64,000 nt of DNA from Gracilibacillus lacisalsi DSM 19029 (GCF_000377765.1 NZ_KB898665.1:186001-250000); one strand, 5' to 3'; shown: positions 9,622 through 18,800, counted from the stretch's first letter. Notes: generated by a model not told the origin, from the sequence alone. Translations and numbers: made by a program.

Positions 9622-9958
9622 TAACATCGGTTATCCTCGGATGAGAATGACCTTTCCCCGGAAGTAGGTTGGCTCTTTCGGGGATATTTGCCTCTCTTCC
9701 ATGGATATCATCGGTTATCCTTGAAAGAGAGTGACTTTCCCCGGAAGGAGATGGGCTCTTCCGGGGATATTTGCCTCTCTTCCATGGATATCATCAGTTA
9801 TCCTCGGAAGGGAATGACTTTTCCCCGAAAGAAGATGGGCTCTTCCGGGGATATTTGCCTCTCTTCCATGGATATCATCGATTATCCTCGGTAGAGAATG
9901 CCTTTTCCCCGGAAGAAAGCGGGCTCTTCCGGAGATAATTGCCTCCCTTCCACGGAAG
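9622..9958 (+). repeat. Four degenerate 83-85 bp tandem repeats with internal hairpins
   Basis: Units begin at about 9622, 9707, 9790 and 9874. Each carries an ATCATCGGTTATCC-like start and the shared block GGATATTTGCCTCTCTTCC. Each also holds an inverted repeat, best in unit 2 where CCCCGGAAG (9739-9747) pairs with CTTCCGGGG (9758-9766). The array lies between the converging importer and fru operons and may act as a terminator or mRNA end-stabiliser. An open frame across it is just the repeat translated. Confidence 0.85.
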
Positions 9959-10002
9959 AGTCACCCCCGCTTTTTTCCAAGAACTCATCATCCATACACA
10001 TA

Positions 10003-10042
10003 CTAAAAACAGCTATTCCACTCATTAGCGAAATAGCTGTTT
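10003..10042 (-). terminator. Terminator of the fru operon
   Basis: AAACAGCTATT (10007-10017) pairs with AATAGCTGTTT (10032-10042). Read leftward, the stem is followed by a T-run just past the fruA stop. Confidence 0.8.
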
Positions 10043-10051
10043 AGCTTCTAG

Positions 10052-11929
10052 TTATTTTTTATCCAACGGTTTCTTCCAAAAACCAATCATTAATGCCGAA
10101 ATAATGGCACCAATAAAAATGGAGACGAGATACATCAACCAGCTTCCTTCAACCGTTGGAATAACAAATACCCCACCATGTGGTGCTGGTAAACCAACAC
10201 CGAATAAGAATGAGAGTCCTCCTGCTACCGCAGAACCGACAACAATCGAAGGAATAACACGACCAGGGTCAGCTGCTGCAAATGGAATCGCACCTTCTGT
10301 AATAAAGAATGCCCCCAAAGCATAGTTTGTCTTACCTGCATCACGCTCTTCTCTCGTAAACTTATTACGGAAGAATGTAGTAGCAAGTGCCAACGCTAAT
10401 GGTGGCACCATACCTCCTGCCATTACTGCTGCATGTGGTCCTAAATTTCCAGCCTCGATCATCGCAATACCAAATGTGAAGGCTGTTTTATTAATAGGAC
10501 CTCCCATATCAACTGCCATCATACCGCCTAAAATAAGTCCTAATAATAATGCGTTAGTTCCAGTCAAACCACCGAGCCATGATTCCAGACCTGACATAAT
10601 CGTAGAGATCGGTTCGATGATTACATACATGACAAGACCAGTAACAAATATGTTAATAACCGGATAAAATAAGATTGTCTTAATACCATCAAACGCTTTC
10701 GGTAAACCTGCTAAGAGTTTCTTTACACCAACTGCAACATAACCACCTAAGAAACCTGCTATTAAACCACCAAGAAAACCTGCTCCACCAGTAGAAGCCA
10801 TAAAGCCACCAATCATCGCAGGTGCAAAACCTGGTCGATCAGCGATACTCATTCCAATGAAACCTGCTAATACCGCAACCATTAGACCAAAGGCATGATC
10901 CCCACCAATATTCATTAATGCTGCAGCAAATTCATTATAATCTGCACTTTCAGGATCTGCAGAGTTAATCCCAAAAAAGAATGAAATAGCGATTAAAACT
11001 CCGCCACCTACAACAAATGGCAACATATTGGATACACCATTCATTAAGTGTTTATAGAATCCTGTACGTCCCCCACTTGAACTAGACCCTTCACCACTAC
11101 CATCACTTTCATAAAGTGGTGCGTTACCACTTAATGCTGTATTGATTAACTCTTCAGGCTTACGAATACCATCTGTTACCCCGCGGCGCAACACTTGCTT
11201 ACCTGCAAATCGGTCTAACTCTACCTTTGTGTCTGCCGCAACAATAATTGCTTTAGCATTTTTAATTTCTTCATCAGTTAAACGGTTTTTCACGCCATCT
11301 GAACCGTTTGTTTCCACTTTAATGGATACACCTAATTCTTTAGCCTTATCCTTTAAAGCATCTGCTGCCATATAAGTATGGGCGATACCTGTTGGACAAC
11401 CTGTTACAGCTAAAATTTCCGGTCCTGAAGCTTGGTTGTTTCCTTTTTCTTCTTCCTCTGCTTGTCCCAGTTTATCCTGCTCTTTTGCATCAATAATATT
11501 TAAAATTTCTGTATCGGAATTCGCCTTCATTAATTGGTTGCGAAAGTCTTCATCCATCAACAATGTCGATAATCTTGACAGTGTTTGTAAATGATCATTG
11601 TTCGCACCTTCACTGGCAGCAATCATGAAAAATAAATGTGCCAGCTGACCATCTAACGAATCATAGTCTACACCTTCTTTTGATCTTGCGAAACAAATAG
11701 CCGGAGTGGAGACAGCACTTGTTTTCGCATGTGGAATCGCTACGTTCTCTCCTACTCCTGTACTGCTTTGATTCTCGCGGTCCCAAATCGCTTTGGTAAA
11801 TTGTTTTTTATCATGAACATAATTGCCTTCTGCTAATTTATTTGTCATTTCATCTATGATTTCTTCTTTTGACTGAGCGTTTGCTTCTAAAATAATAATG
11901 TCACGCTTCAAAAGTTCCGTTATTTTCAT
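10052..11929 (-). CDS. fruA: Fructose-specific PTS enzyme IIABC
   Basis: Membrane transporter of 625 residues that imports fructose and phosphorylates it to fructose 1-phosphate using phospho-HPr. Domain order is IIA (1-150, phosphohistidine His67 in AIPHAKT), IIB (170-270, phosphocysteine Cys178 in TGCPTGIAHTY), then the membrane IIC domain (about 290-620, with GGMVPPLA). Length and order match B. subtilis FruA. It is the last gene of the fruRKA operon, 26 bp after fruK, and is followed by a terminator. Confidence 0.96.
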   Translation of the reverse strand: MKITELLKRDIIILEANAQSKEEIIDEMTNKLAEGNYVHDKKQFTKAIWDRENQSSTGVGENVAIPHAKTSAVSTPAICFARSKEGVDYDSLDGQLAHLFFMIAASEGANNDHLQTLSRLSTLLMDEDFRNQLMKANSDTEILNIIDAKEQDKLGQAEEEEKGNNQASGPEILAVTGCPTGIAHTYMAADALKDKAKELGVSIKVETNGSDGVKNRLTDEEIKNAKAIIVAADTKVELDRFAGKQVLRRGVTDGIRKPEELINTALSGNAPLYESDGSGEGSSSSGGRTGFYKHLMNGVSNMLPFVVGGGVLIAISFFFGINSADPESADYNEFAAALMNIGGDHAFGLMVAVLAGFIGMSIADRPGFAPAMIGGFMASTGGAGFLGGLIAGFLGGYVAVGVKKLLAGLPKAFDGIKTILFYPVINIFVTGLVMYVIIEPISTIMSGLESWLGGLTGTNALLLGLILGGMMAVDMGGPINKTAFTFGIAMIEAGNLGPHAAVMAGGMVPPLALALATTFFRNKFTREERDAGKTNYALGAFFITEGAIPFAAADPGRVIPSIVVGSAVAGGLSFLFGVGLPAPHGGVFVIPTVEGSWLMYLVSIFIGAIISALMIGFWKKPLDKK

Positions 11930-11954
11930 AGCCCCTCTTCCCTTCTTTTTATAT

Positions 11955-12872
11955 TTATAGATGTGTTACCTGAACCTGTGAGAGCAATAATTCTACTTCT
12001 TCTTTCGTACACAATGTTTTAGAAAATGCGGTAGCACTCCCTGCCGCAACTGCATATTTAGCGGCTTCTTCAGCATTATCTGATTTTTGCCAACTGTAAA
12101 TAAATCCAGCAACTGCAGAGTCACCAGCACCAACTGAGTGTATGGCTGTTCCTTTTGGTGCACTTAATTTCATTACACCTTCTTTACCAACATAAATAGC
12201 TCCTTCTTTCGCCATCGATACTAACACATGATCAATCTGCTGCTCTTGATGAAGCCTGCTAGCTAATTGAACTACATCTTGATCATCCTTTACCTCTGTA
12301 TCAAATAGTTCCGCTAATTCATGATGGTTCGGCTTAATAAATGCAGGACTTGCATGAATTGCTTCTTCTAAAGGTGCTCCACTCGTATCTAAGATTGTCA
12401 TAACTCCTTTTTGTTTCAGCATCGCGACAATTTCTTTGTATACGCTTGTTGATAACGAACTTGGTAAACTTCCTGCCAATACCACGATGTCCCCACTTCG
12501 TAATAGGTCAAACTTAGTGAGAAATTGCTTGTATGCTTCCTCATCTATCGTTGGAGAGACACCATTTACTTCCGATTCTTCCCCATCAGCTTTAAGTTTT
12601 ACATTTATTCTTGTATCTTGTTTTAGGGAAACAAAATCATGTTTAATCTTCATCTCTGTTAAATAATCCGTAATAAATTTCCCAGTAAAACCACCAACAA
12701 AACCTAATGCTGTCGATTGAACACCAAAGCGATCCAAGACACGAGAAACGTTGATCCCTTTACCACCAGCTTCCTTATAGTCTGACTGACTTCGATTCAC
12801 TTCTCCCGGATGGAAGGCATCAAGACTAACTACATAATCAATGGCTGGATTGAATGTCACGGTATAAATCAT
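11955..12872 (-). CDS. fruK: 1-phosphofructokinase
   Basis: Phosphorylates fructose 1-phosphate to fructose 1,6-bisphosphate, passing imported fructose to glycolysis. The 305-residue PfkB/ribokinase-type protein has TFNPAIDYVV at its start, KEAGGKGINVSRVL near 35-48 for substrate, and the catalytic GAGDSAVAGF near 248-257 with its Asp base. The ATG overlaps the end of fruR by 4 bp, so the two are translationally coupled. Confidence 0.95.
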   Translation of the reverse strand: MIYTVTFNPAIDYVVSLDAFHPGEVNRSQSDYKEAGGKGINVSRVLDRFGVQSTALGFVGGFTGKFITDYLTEMKIKHDFVSLKQDTRINVKLKADGEESEVNGVSPTIDEEAYKQFLTKFDLLRSGDIVVLAGSLPSSLSTSVYKEIVAMLKQKGVMTILDTSGAPLEEAIHASPAFIKPNHHELAELFDTEVKDDQDVVQLASRLHQEQQIDHVLVSMAKEGAIYVGKEGVMKLSAPKGTAIHSVGAGDSAVAGFIYSWQKSDNAEEAAKYAVAAGSATAFSKTLCTKEEVELLLSQVQVTHL

Positions 12873-13624
12873 AACGGCACCACCTCCAAAGTTGTTTGCT
12901 TACTAATCATTTCTTGTTGTTCGTCTGATAAACCGTTTGTCGTAATGATATGAACACTTGCTAAATCGGCTACATTAGTGAAAGATACTTCTCCAAACTT
13001 AGATGGATCTGCTAATACATATTTTGATTGGGATTGTGACAATGCTGCTTGTTTGACACTTGCCTCTTCCGGATCCGGTGTTGTTAAGCCTTGTTCAGGA
13101 TGGATACCGTTAATACCTAGAAAGCATTTATCAAGTCGATATTCTTTGATGGCTTCGACAGCTTTCGTTCCTACAAGCGCAGCAGTCCCCTTTTTAGCCT
13201 TCCCGGAAATACAATACGTTTCAACCCCATATTCAATAAGGAATTGCACATGAGGGATTCCATTGGTAACAACCATGACCGATTTATCCTTTAAAAAAGG
13301 AATTAATTCTATAGTGGATGAACCAGCATCCAAATAAATGGAGTCACCTTCTTCTATAAAAGAGGCAGCTTTTTGCGCAATCACGCTTTTTTCTTGTTGA
13401 TTGATCGTCGACTTTTCGAGTAGTGTTGGTTCTTCTCGTTTTTTCTTTAATAATGATGCGCCGCCATGAACGCGTTTAATATATTGAAGCTTTTCTAGCT
13501 CTGTTAAATCTCTACGAATAGTTGATTCCGAAGCATTGGTAACTTCACACATTTCTTTCACTGTTACGACATCTTTTTCTCTTAATAAAGATAATATGAT
13601 TTCTTGCCGTTCAATCGTCAACAT
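12869..13624 (-). CDS. fruR: DeoR-family fructose operon repressor
   Basis: A 251-residue DeoR-type regulator with an N-terminal winged helix (RQEIILSLLREKDVVTVKEM, recognition helix ASESTIRRDLTEL) and a C-terminal sugar-phosphate sensor domain (YLDAGSSTIELIPFL, VTNG, FLGINGI). As first gene of the fru operon it should repress its own promoter until fructose 1-phosphate accumulates. Four phased direct repeats upstream of its start are the likely binding sites. Confidence 0.93.
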   Translation of the reverse strand: MLTIERQEIILSLLREKDVVTVKEMCEVTNASESTIRRDLTELEKLQYIKRVHGGASLLKKKREEPTLLEKSTINQQEKSVIAQKAASFIEEGDSIYLDAGSSTIELIPFLKDKSVMVVTNGIPHVQFLIEYGVETYCISGKAKKGTAALVGTKAVEAIKEYRLDKCFLGINGIHPEQGLTTPDPEEASVKQAALSQSQSKYVLADPSKFGEVSFTNVADLASVHIITTNGLSDEQQEMISKQTTLEVVPL

Positions 13625-13657
13625 AAGTCACTTCTCCTATTAATAGGTTAATCGCTT

Positions 13658-13715
13658 ACAATCATTTTACAACCATAAACAATCATTGTCAATCACTTTT
13701 GATCATAAACAATCA
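13658..13715 (-). promoter_or_regulatory. Phased direct repeats, likely FruR operator
   Basis: ACAATCA occurs at 13658-13664, 13679-13685 and 13709-13715, with TCAATCA at 13689-13695. Spacings of 21, 10 and 20 bp put the copies on one face of the helix, as expected for a DeoR-family repressor that binds direct repeats. The array lies just upstream of fruR. Confidence 0.6.
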
Positions 13716-13785
13716 ATAACAGTCACTACCTCTATTGCACCATATGTTATGATGAGTACAGTACATAAGAAAGAAGGTTCATCTC

Positions 13786-15138
13786 ATGAAGAATCTTTAC
13801 ATCTTTTTTGCTTTTATTTTTCTCTTACACATCTTTTCGGTATTTTATCCAAACCCTTATCTATCATACGTATTAGGAACTCTGTCCATCGCCATGCTTG
13901 CTATCAGTTATGGAAGAGCCTCTCGCTTGTTTCAAATTTTAGGTTTAGGCTTTTCTATTGTGGGGATAATGTTATTTTTCTCTACTAATTTAACAGTTTG
14001 GGAAGTTGTTCCTATGCTTGCGGGGAACTTATCTTTATTAACATTGCTAGCCGTATTACCTTGGATGAATAGTGCCGTTGCAGCGGGACGTTTTGATAAA
14101 CTAATGCAGCATTTGTTAAAAGGAAATGTGCGTAATTTGGGCCAATTGTATCAACGAAGCACTACAGCGATGATGTCATTAACAGCTTTTTTAAATGTAT
14201 CTTCTGCAACGATTGCCCAGGATGTTTTAGTCGATAATTTAAAGCCGATTCAAAAGAAAATTGCTAATAAAATTATTATGATGGCAACGTTGAGAGGGTA
14301 TTCGCTGGCATTACCTTGGAGTCCTTTAGAAGTGTTACTGGCTATGGGGATTTTTATTACCGGAGTCAATTACGCGACATTATTACCGTGGATGATTCTT
14401 ATCACCGTTCTCATGTATGGTCTCGATAGCTTGTGGGGGCGATTATATTTTAAGCAATATCCTTATCCCGAAGACAATCATACTGCCCTTCACCAACAAA
14501 ACAATCAAAATCGGTCAAAAATCATTCAATTGGTGATTGCACTATGTTCTTTTCTCCTATTAGTAATCATGATTGGTAATGTATTTAACTTAGAATTTAT
14601 CTTGACTGTAACGTTATTAGTATTTCCTTTCGCCTGTTTATGGGCACTTGCGATCGGCAGGTGGAAAAGCTTTTGGACAATCGGCTGGAATCGCTGGAAG
14701 AACAGTATGAATAATATGGATAATTTTATTGTGTTATTTGTCACTTTAGCACTATTTACTAATACATTAAATGAATCACCTGCCCTATTGATGTTACAGG
14801 ATCCGATGTTATTAGTTGCTGATTATCCAATTTTAATTTTAATCATGATTCAATTGCTTTTCGTCGTATTGAGTATGTTTGGTGTTCACCCTGTTGCAAC
14901 AATGGGAATTTTAAGCGGGATCAGCCCGATGTTAATGGAAATTTTAAGCCCGTTAAGTCTTGCTGTGAGTTTAATTATTGGTGGGGTCTCCACTGTACCA
15001 ATTGGGACATATGGACTTGTCGTCACGATCACATCAATGAGTTTGAAGCAAAGCCCTTATTATATTACCTATTATAATTTGAGCTATTCTTTTGTGTTTG
15101 GTGTGATTGGGATTATTCTTTCCTATTTGTTGATTTAA
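13786..15138 (+). CDS. Predicted polytopic membrane protein, function unknown
   Basis: A 450-residue hydrophobic protein with roughly eleven to twelve membrane segments and a charged central loop near residues 225-245 (PYPEDNHTALHQQNN). The overall look, two hydrophobic halves with a helix-breaking GVHPVATMGILSG stretch near 366-378, recalls transporters of the ion transporter superfamily, but I do not recognise the family with certainty. The ribosome site AAGAAGG precedes the ATG. It is divergent from fruR and probably has its own transcription unit. No link to fructose is shown. Confidence 0.7.
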   Translation: MKNLYIFFAFIFLLHIFSVFYPNPYLSYVLGTLSIAMLAISYGRASRLFQILGLGFSIVGIMLFFSTNLTVWEVVPMLAGNLSLLTLLAVLPWMNSAVAAGRFDKLMQHLLKGNVRNLGQLYQRSTTAMMSLTAFLNVSSATIAQDVLVDNLKPIQKKIANKIIMMATLRGYSLALPWSPLEVLLAMGIFITGVNYATLLPWMILITVLMYGLDSLWGRLYFKQYPYPEDNHTALHQQNNQNRSKIIQLVIALCSFLLLVIMIGNVFNLEFILTVTLLVFPFACLWALAIGRWKSFWTIGWNRWKNSMNNMDNFIVLFVTLALFTNTLNESPALLMLQDPMLLVADYPILILIMIQLLFVVLSMFGVHPVATMGILSGISPMLMEILSPLSLAVSLIIGGVSTVPIGTYGLVVTITSMSLKQSPYYITYYNLSYSFVFGVIGIILSYLLI

Positions 15139-15198
15139 ATAAAGACTATATAATGCAAGATGAAAGGTGTTATGATAATTTCAGGAGGGTTTTACCAC

Positions 15199-15726
15199 AT
15201 GATGGATATCGAACCAAATGATGTATATATAAAGGGAACTATAACTTATCAAGATTTCAAGAAATATAACCTCTATCATACAAAAAAGGGAAGAAGCGGA
15301 TTCTTTATTTTCGGCGTTCTCTTTAGTTTATTTTTGGTGCTGTATAATATCGATGAACTTTTATTTCTTATACTTCCTCTTTTTATGATTTTTTCTATCA
15401 TAGTAACAGGGCTTGCTACTTTAATTATAACTACTGCTGTTCGCATTCGAGCTCGTAGAGAATTTAATAGTGATCCCTTTATCAAAAGTGAAATCAGATA
15501 CATAATAAACGAAAATGGAATTACTCAACAAATATCAAAGAGGGTTAATAATTATCTGGAATGGGACTATATTTTAAAGGGGTATGAACTTGACGATATG
15601 TTCCTTATCTACGTTTCTAAAAATAAGGCTATCATTATACCTAAAAGGTTTTTCAATTCGAATGATGACTTGCATGCATTTAAAAAAATCATTTCTCGAA
15701 ATACTAACGGAATAAAGTTAAAGTAA
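15199..15726 (+). CDS. YcxB-like membrane protein
   Basis: A protein of 175 residues with two adjacent membrane segments (about residues 30-50 and 55-80) and a soluble C-terminal half that looks like the YcxB-like domain: YIINENGITQQISK, WDYILKGYE and IIPKRFF. I chose the ATG at 15199 because AGGAGGG lies ten bases before it; an upstream in-frame ATG at 15160 has no ribosome site. Function of the family is unknown. It follows the permease gene after 60 bp. Confidence 0.7.
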   Translation: MMDIEPNDVYIKGTITYQDFKKYNLYHTKKGRSGFFIFGVLFSLFLVLYNIDELLFLILPLFMIFSIIVTGLATLIITTAVRIRARREFNSDPFIKSEIRYIINENGITQQISKRVNNYLEWDYILKGYELDDMFLIYVSKNKAIIIPKRFFNSNDDLHAFKKIISRNTNGIKLK

Positions 15727-16248
15727 AGAAGAATTCGAGAGAGCACAGCAGATAATTTGTCTTATAATCACTACATGAATCTTCTTACATATCACCAATT
15801 AAAAAGTAGCCTTAACATGCTTTTATCCTCAGCATGTTTTATTTTGGTCACATTTTATAATATTTTTTTAATTCATTTTACAACTTCAGCTCTATTAAAC
15901 ATTAATTTTTACTTTTTTATTTCTTGTACATAAAAATACTATGACAATTAAGAAGCTTTTTAATATATATCTATCTTAATCAAAAATTACGACTCATAGA
16001 ATAAACTCAAAAAGTACAGGATAACGGTAATAGGGGGAGTTCCTATATTAATAGAACATCGGGTATCACATGGTCAGAAGGGGAGTAATTAGAAGAAGAA
16101 TTCATGAAAATGAAAAAAACAAAAGAGACTCTCAAAAATAGATAATAGACTGATACTAATCCGAAGAGGTGTCTCTCTTATTAAACAAATCATATCAAAA
16201 ACCTGGAAAATATTATTAACTCATTAACAAAAGTTAAATGTTTTAGGA
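15727..16248 (+). other. Gene-free stretch of about 520 bp
   Basis: AT-rich, without a supported gene. Short open pieces occur but none has a ribosome site or family signature. An imperfect inverted repeat (AGAGAC near 16123, GTCTCT near 16170) could be a weak terminator or remnant end of a mobile element; not enough remains to say. Confidence 0.4.
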
Positions 16249-16257
16249 GTGCTTATT

Positions 16258-16902
16258 ATCTACAAACTAATGATAAAAAATCAATTAAAAACAGAATTTA
16301 AATTGTATGGGAGTGGTTTTGCTGGTGCAATAATTGCTTCTTCTTTTTTTCTGATTCGACCGTCTGAACCGGAATTATATTTGTTATATTATTTTTTATG
16401 GATGATACCATTGTGTGATACATTCATACATTTTGCTGCTTCAGAGGATGCAGCAAAAGTTTATTGGTCAAAATATGCTAATCATACACTAATATACTTT
16501 AGAATCCTATTTCTCTTTCGAATGGTACACGCTTTAGTACATATGTTATTTCTAAATATACTGAATCAAGCACATATTTTTGTTTTTGAATCTGATTTTA
16601 CGAGCAATTTTTGGGGACTTCAAATTTATCTTGCTACCTTTCTTTTATACGGCTTTACTGTTGGTGCAAGTACATCCATTCGGCAAGCTAAACTTTCGCT
16701 AAAGAGAATCCAAAAACTCTCGCTAGGGTTGCTCCGTTTAATAGCCCCAATTATTCTGACAATGATAGTATCAAAGATAACTGATATCATATTTGATACA
16801 ACTGCTTCCTTTACCTTATTGGGGACTTTTTTGAATATTATATTGGTTATTTTAAACTATTACTTTGTCAAAACATTCATCGACCAATCAGAAAACATGT
16901 AA
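16258..16902 (+). CDS. Predicted membrane protein, paralogue of next gene; start codon unclear
   Basis: About 214 residues with five to six hydrophobic segments, similar along its length to the next gene: GFAGAI then FFLIRP here against GFVGAI then FFILR, VYWSKYAN against VFWSKYAD, and NFWGLQ against HFWNHQ. No ATG fits: the ribosome site AGGAG (16245-16249) is followed, at the place where the paralogue has ATG, by ATT-ATC (16255-16260). A GTG at 16249 overlaps the ribosome site, and the first ATG is at 16270. Either a rare start or a damaged start. No ATPase or enzyme partner is adjacent. Function is unknown. Confidence 0.55.
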   Translation: MYKLMIKNQLKTEFKLYGSGFAGAIIASSFFLIRPSEPELYLLYYFLWMIPLCDTFIHFAASEDAAKVYWSKYANHTLIYFRILFLFRMVHALVHMLFLNILNQAHIFVFESDFTSNFWGLQIYLATFLLYGFTVGASTSIRQAKLSLKRIQKLSLGLLRLIAPIILTMIVSKITDIIFDTTASFTLLGTFLNIILVILNYYFVKTFIDQSENM

Positions 16903-16936
16903 GCAATTAGATTATACGTTAAAAAGGAGTTTTTTT

Positions 16937-17596
16937 ATGTCTTATGCTGATATATTAAAGAAGGAATGGAAAAATGAAAAAAGGTCATACATCATAGGTT
17001 TTGTGGGGGCAATTGTACTCTCGCTGTATTTCTTTATCTTAAGAACGGATTCGCTAATGATATATTTCCTTTTATATGTTTATCCTGCGTTATTATGTAT
17101 ACATCCCGTACGCTTACCAAAACCTTACGCACAAGTTTTTTGGTCAAAGTATGCAGACGCTTTTAATTTTTATAAAGCCAAAATTACGCTACGATTTATT
17201 CAATTAATATTGCACATGCTTTTAGTGACCTTATTAAATCAAATTTACTTTCAATTCACCCATTCAAACTTCACATTTCATTTTTGGAATCATCAACCCT
17301 TTATGATTTCCGTGATGCTTTATTTATATTTGATAAACCTCGGTTTATCGTTAAAAGAAACGATTGTCTTGCAATCTAAAATTAAAAAAGTCTTTATTAT
17401 CATGTTCCAATTATTCGGTGTTATCTTTTTGGGAATGTTTGCATCTTGGGTATTCGATTTTATATACTACCTTATAAATTCTACTTATATTGAGATAAAA
17501 TTTATGAGGCCACTTATGTTCATTTTATTTTCAATCATGCAGCATCATTCAAATAAAATGTGGATCCGTAACTTACCGAAGTCTTTCGATGATTGA
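16937..17596 (+). CDS. Predicted membrane protein, paralogue of previous gene
   Basis: A 219-residue protein with about six hydrophobic segments. The start at 16937 follows AAAGGAG at ideal distance; an upstream in-frame ATG (16865) lies inside the previous gene. It shares with its neighbour an N-terminal amphipathic stretch (ADILKKEWKNEKRSY), GFVGAI, VFWSKYAD and a late FDFIYYL segment. The shape, a short cytosolic N-terminus then paired helices, resembles stand-alone ABC-2-type permease halves, but no ATPase is present. Function is unknown. Confidence 0.65.
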   Translation: MSYADILKKEWKNEKRSYIIGFVGAIVLSLYFFILRTDSLMIYFLLYVYPALLCIHPVRLPKPYAQVFWSKYADAFNFYKAKITLRFIQLILHMLLVTLLNQIYFQFTHSNFTFHFWNHQPFMISVMLYLYLINLGLSLKETIVLQSKIKKVFIIMFQLFGVIFLGMFASWVFDFIYYLINSTYIEIKFMRPLMFILFSIMQHHSNKMWIRNLPKSFDD

Positions 17597-17617
17597 TCCT
17601 CAAATGGAATAAGAAAA

Positions 17618-17642
17618 GACGCTGAGTAATTACCCAGCGCCT
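17618..17642 (-). terminator. Bidirectional terminator hairpin
   Basis: GACGCTGAGTAA pairs with TTACCCAGCGCC (two mismatched positions), between two converging genes. It can end both the membrane-protein unit and the siderophore-binding gene. Confidence 0.65.
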
Positions 17643-17652
17643 CTTCGCATTC

Positions 17653-18645
17653 TTATTCAACAAAACTCTCCAACGCATCATCAATCATTTGACTGTTCGC
17701 AATCGGACCTGTGTACAACCAGCTGGAATCCTGACCAAATTCATAAATATTATCATTTTGGACAGCCGGAATGTTTTGCCAGATCGAATCTTCTAATGCA
17801 CTTGATTCACCATCACTATTGACTAAGATGATATGATCCGCTTCTAACTCTGCTAGTTTCTCCATGGAGATTTCTGTCCAGTTTTGTGCTGATGTTTCTG
17901 AAATTTCCGATACAACACTTGGTGCTGTTAATCCTAACTCATTATATAATAAATCGCCACTCGACAAATTCTCACTTACAATATAAAAAGTATCGGCAAA
18001 TAGCCATAAAGCAGCAACCGATTCATCACCAATAGCTTCTTGAATTTGCTCTTTGGCATCCTCTGCTTTTGCATCATATTCCGCTAATACTTCATCTGCT
18101 TTCTCTTCCATGCCAAAGACTTCAGCTATAATTTGAAATTTTTCTCGCCAGTCGTTGATTTCTTCTGTTCCAACAACAAAAGTTGGCGCTATTTTATTAT
18201 ATTGATCATATTTATTATCTTCCACCATTCCGGCAGAATCCATTAATAACAAGTCTGGTTCAAATGAAGTAACTGCTTCATATGGTAACTCACTGGGAAT
18301 GGTAGGGATGCCGTCTAAATCATCCTGCAAATACTCTTGAATATCCTCACCATCGCGAACAGACCATTGTGCAACTGGCTCTATACCTAAAGCGACTAAA
18401 TAATCTTCTAGATAAGATCCGATCACTCGTTCCGGATTTGCTGGAACCTCTACTTCATGCCCCATTGCATCTGTTACAGTTCTTGTATCTTCCTCAGCTG
18501 ATTGCGTATCATCAGTATTTTGATTATCTGCTGCTTCCCCTTCTTGTTCAGAAGATTCTGTATCTTCACTATTACCACAAGCCGCTAACAGAAACAAAAA
18601 TGCAGCAGCTAAACATATTAACCAACTTTTTCTATATGCTTTCAC
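17653..18645 (-). CDS. Iron-siderophore binding lipoprotein
   Basis: Extracellular lipid-anchored receptor of 330 residues for a ferric siderophore. A signal peptide ends in lipobox LAAC, then an acidic linker of about 40 residues, then the Peripla_BP_2 (FeuA/FhuD/FecB) fold: TVTDAMGHEVEVPANPERVIG, EALLLMDSAG-like FEPDLLLMDS, and WTEISMEKLAELEADHIILV. The GTG at 18645 is chosen because AGGAGGA lies eight bases upstream; a longer frame from 18675 lacks one. It is divergent from two permease genes with Fur boxes between. The siderophore is not readable from sequence. Confidence 0.92.
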   Translation of the reverse strand: MKAYRKSWLICLAAAFLFLLAACGNSEDTESSEQEGEAADNQNTDDTQSAEEDTRTVTDAMGHEVEVPANPERVIGSYLEDYLVALGIEPVAQWSVRDGEDIQEYLQDDLDGIPTIPSELPYEAVTSFEPDLLLMDSAGMVEDNKYDQYNKIAPTFVVGTEEINDWREKFQIIAEVFGMEEKADEVLAEYDAKAEDAKEQIQEAIGDESVAALWLFADTFYIVSENLSSGDLLYNELGLTAPSVVSEISETSAQNWTEISMEKLAELEADHIILVNSDGESSALEDSIWQNIPAVQNDNIYEFGQDSSWLYTGPIANSQMIDDALESFVE

Positions 18646-18691
18646 TGACCATTTCCTCCTTATGCTATGTAACACGATTTATTCTTTTAAA

Positions 18692-18706
18692 TGATAACAA
18701 TTTTCA
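18692..18706 (-). promoter_or_regulatory. Fur box of the binding-protein gene
   Basis: TGATAACAATTTTCA matches the 7-1-7 Fur pattern TGATAATNATTATCA at all but two defined positions. It lies about 50 bp upstream of the binding-protein start, so iron repression is expected. Confidence 0.75.
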
Positions 18707-18785
18707 TTTTCACTTACAAGTATTATTTTTTGGCAAATAAAAATAACGATACTACCAATCTCTTGTTTTTTCCCTTATACTAGAA

Positions 18786-18800
18786 TGATAATAGTTCTCA
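18786..18800 (+). promoter_or_regulatory. Fur box of the permease operon
   Basis: TGATAATAGTTCTCA matches TGATAATNATTATCA except at two positions, 25 bp before the permease start. Together with the box at 18692 it puts both arms of the divergent locus under iron control. Confidence 0.75.

Noticed and set aside
9688-9894. Open frame of 68 codons across the tandem repeats
   Set aside because: It is only the repeat unit read in one phase, with no ribosome site or family signature.
9622-9958. CRISPR array
   Set aside because: Units are 83-85 bp, contiguous and diverged throughout, with no short exact repeat and unique spacer structure, and no cas genes.
15727-16248. Remnant insertion sequence
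   Set aside because: Only a short imperfect inverted repeat is present; no transposase fragment or target duplication could be seen.
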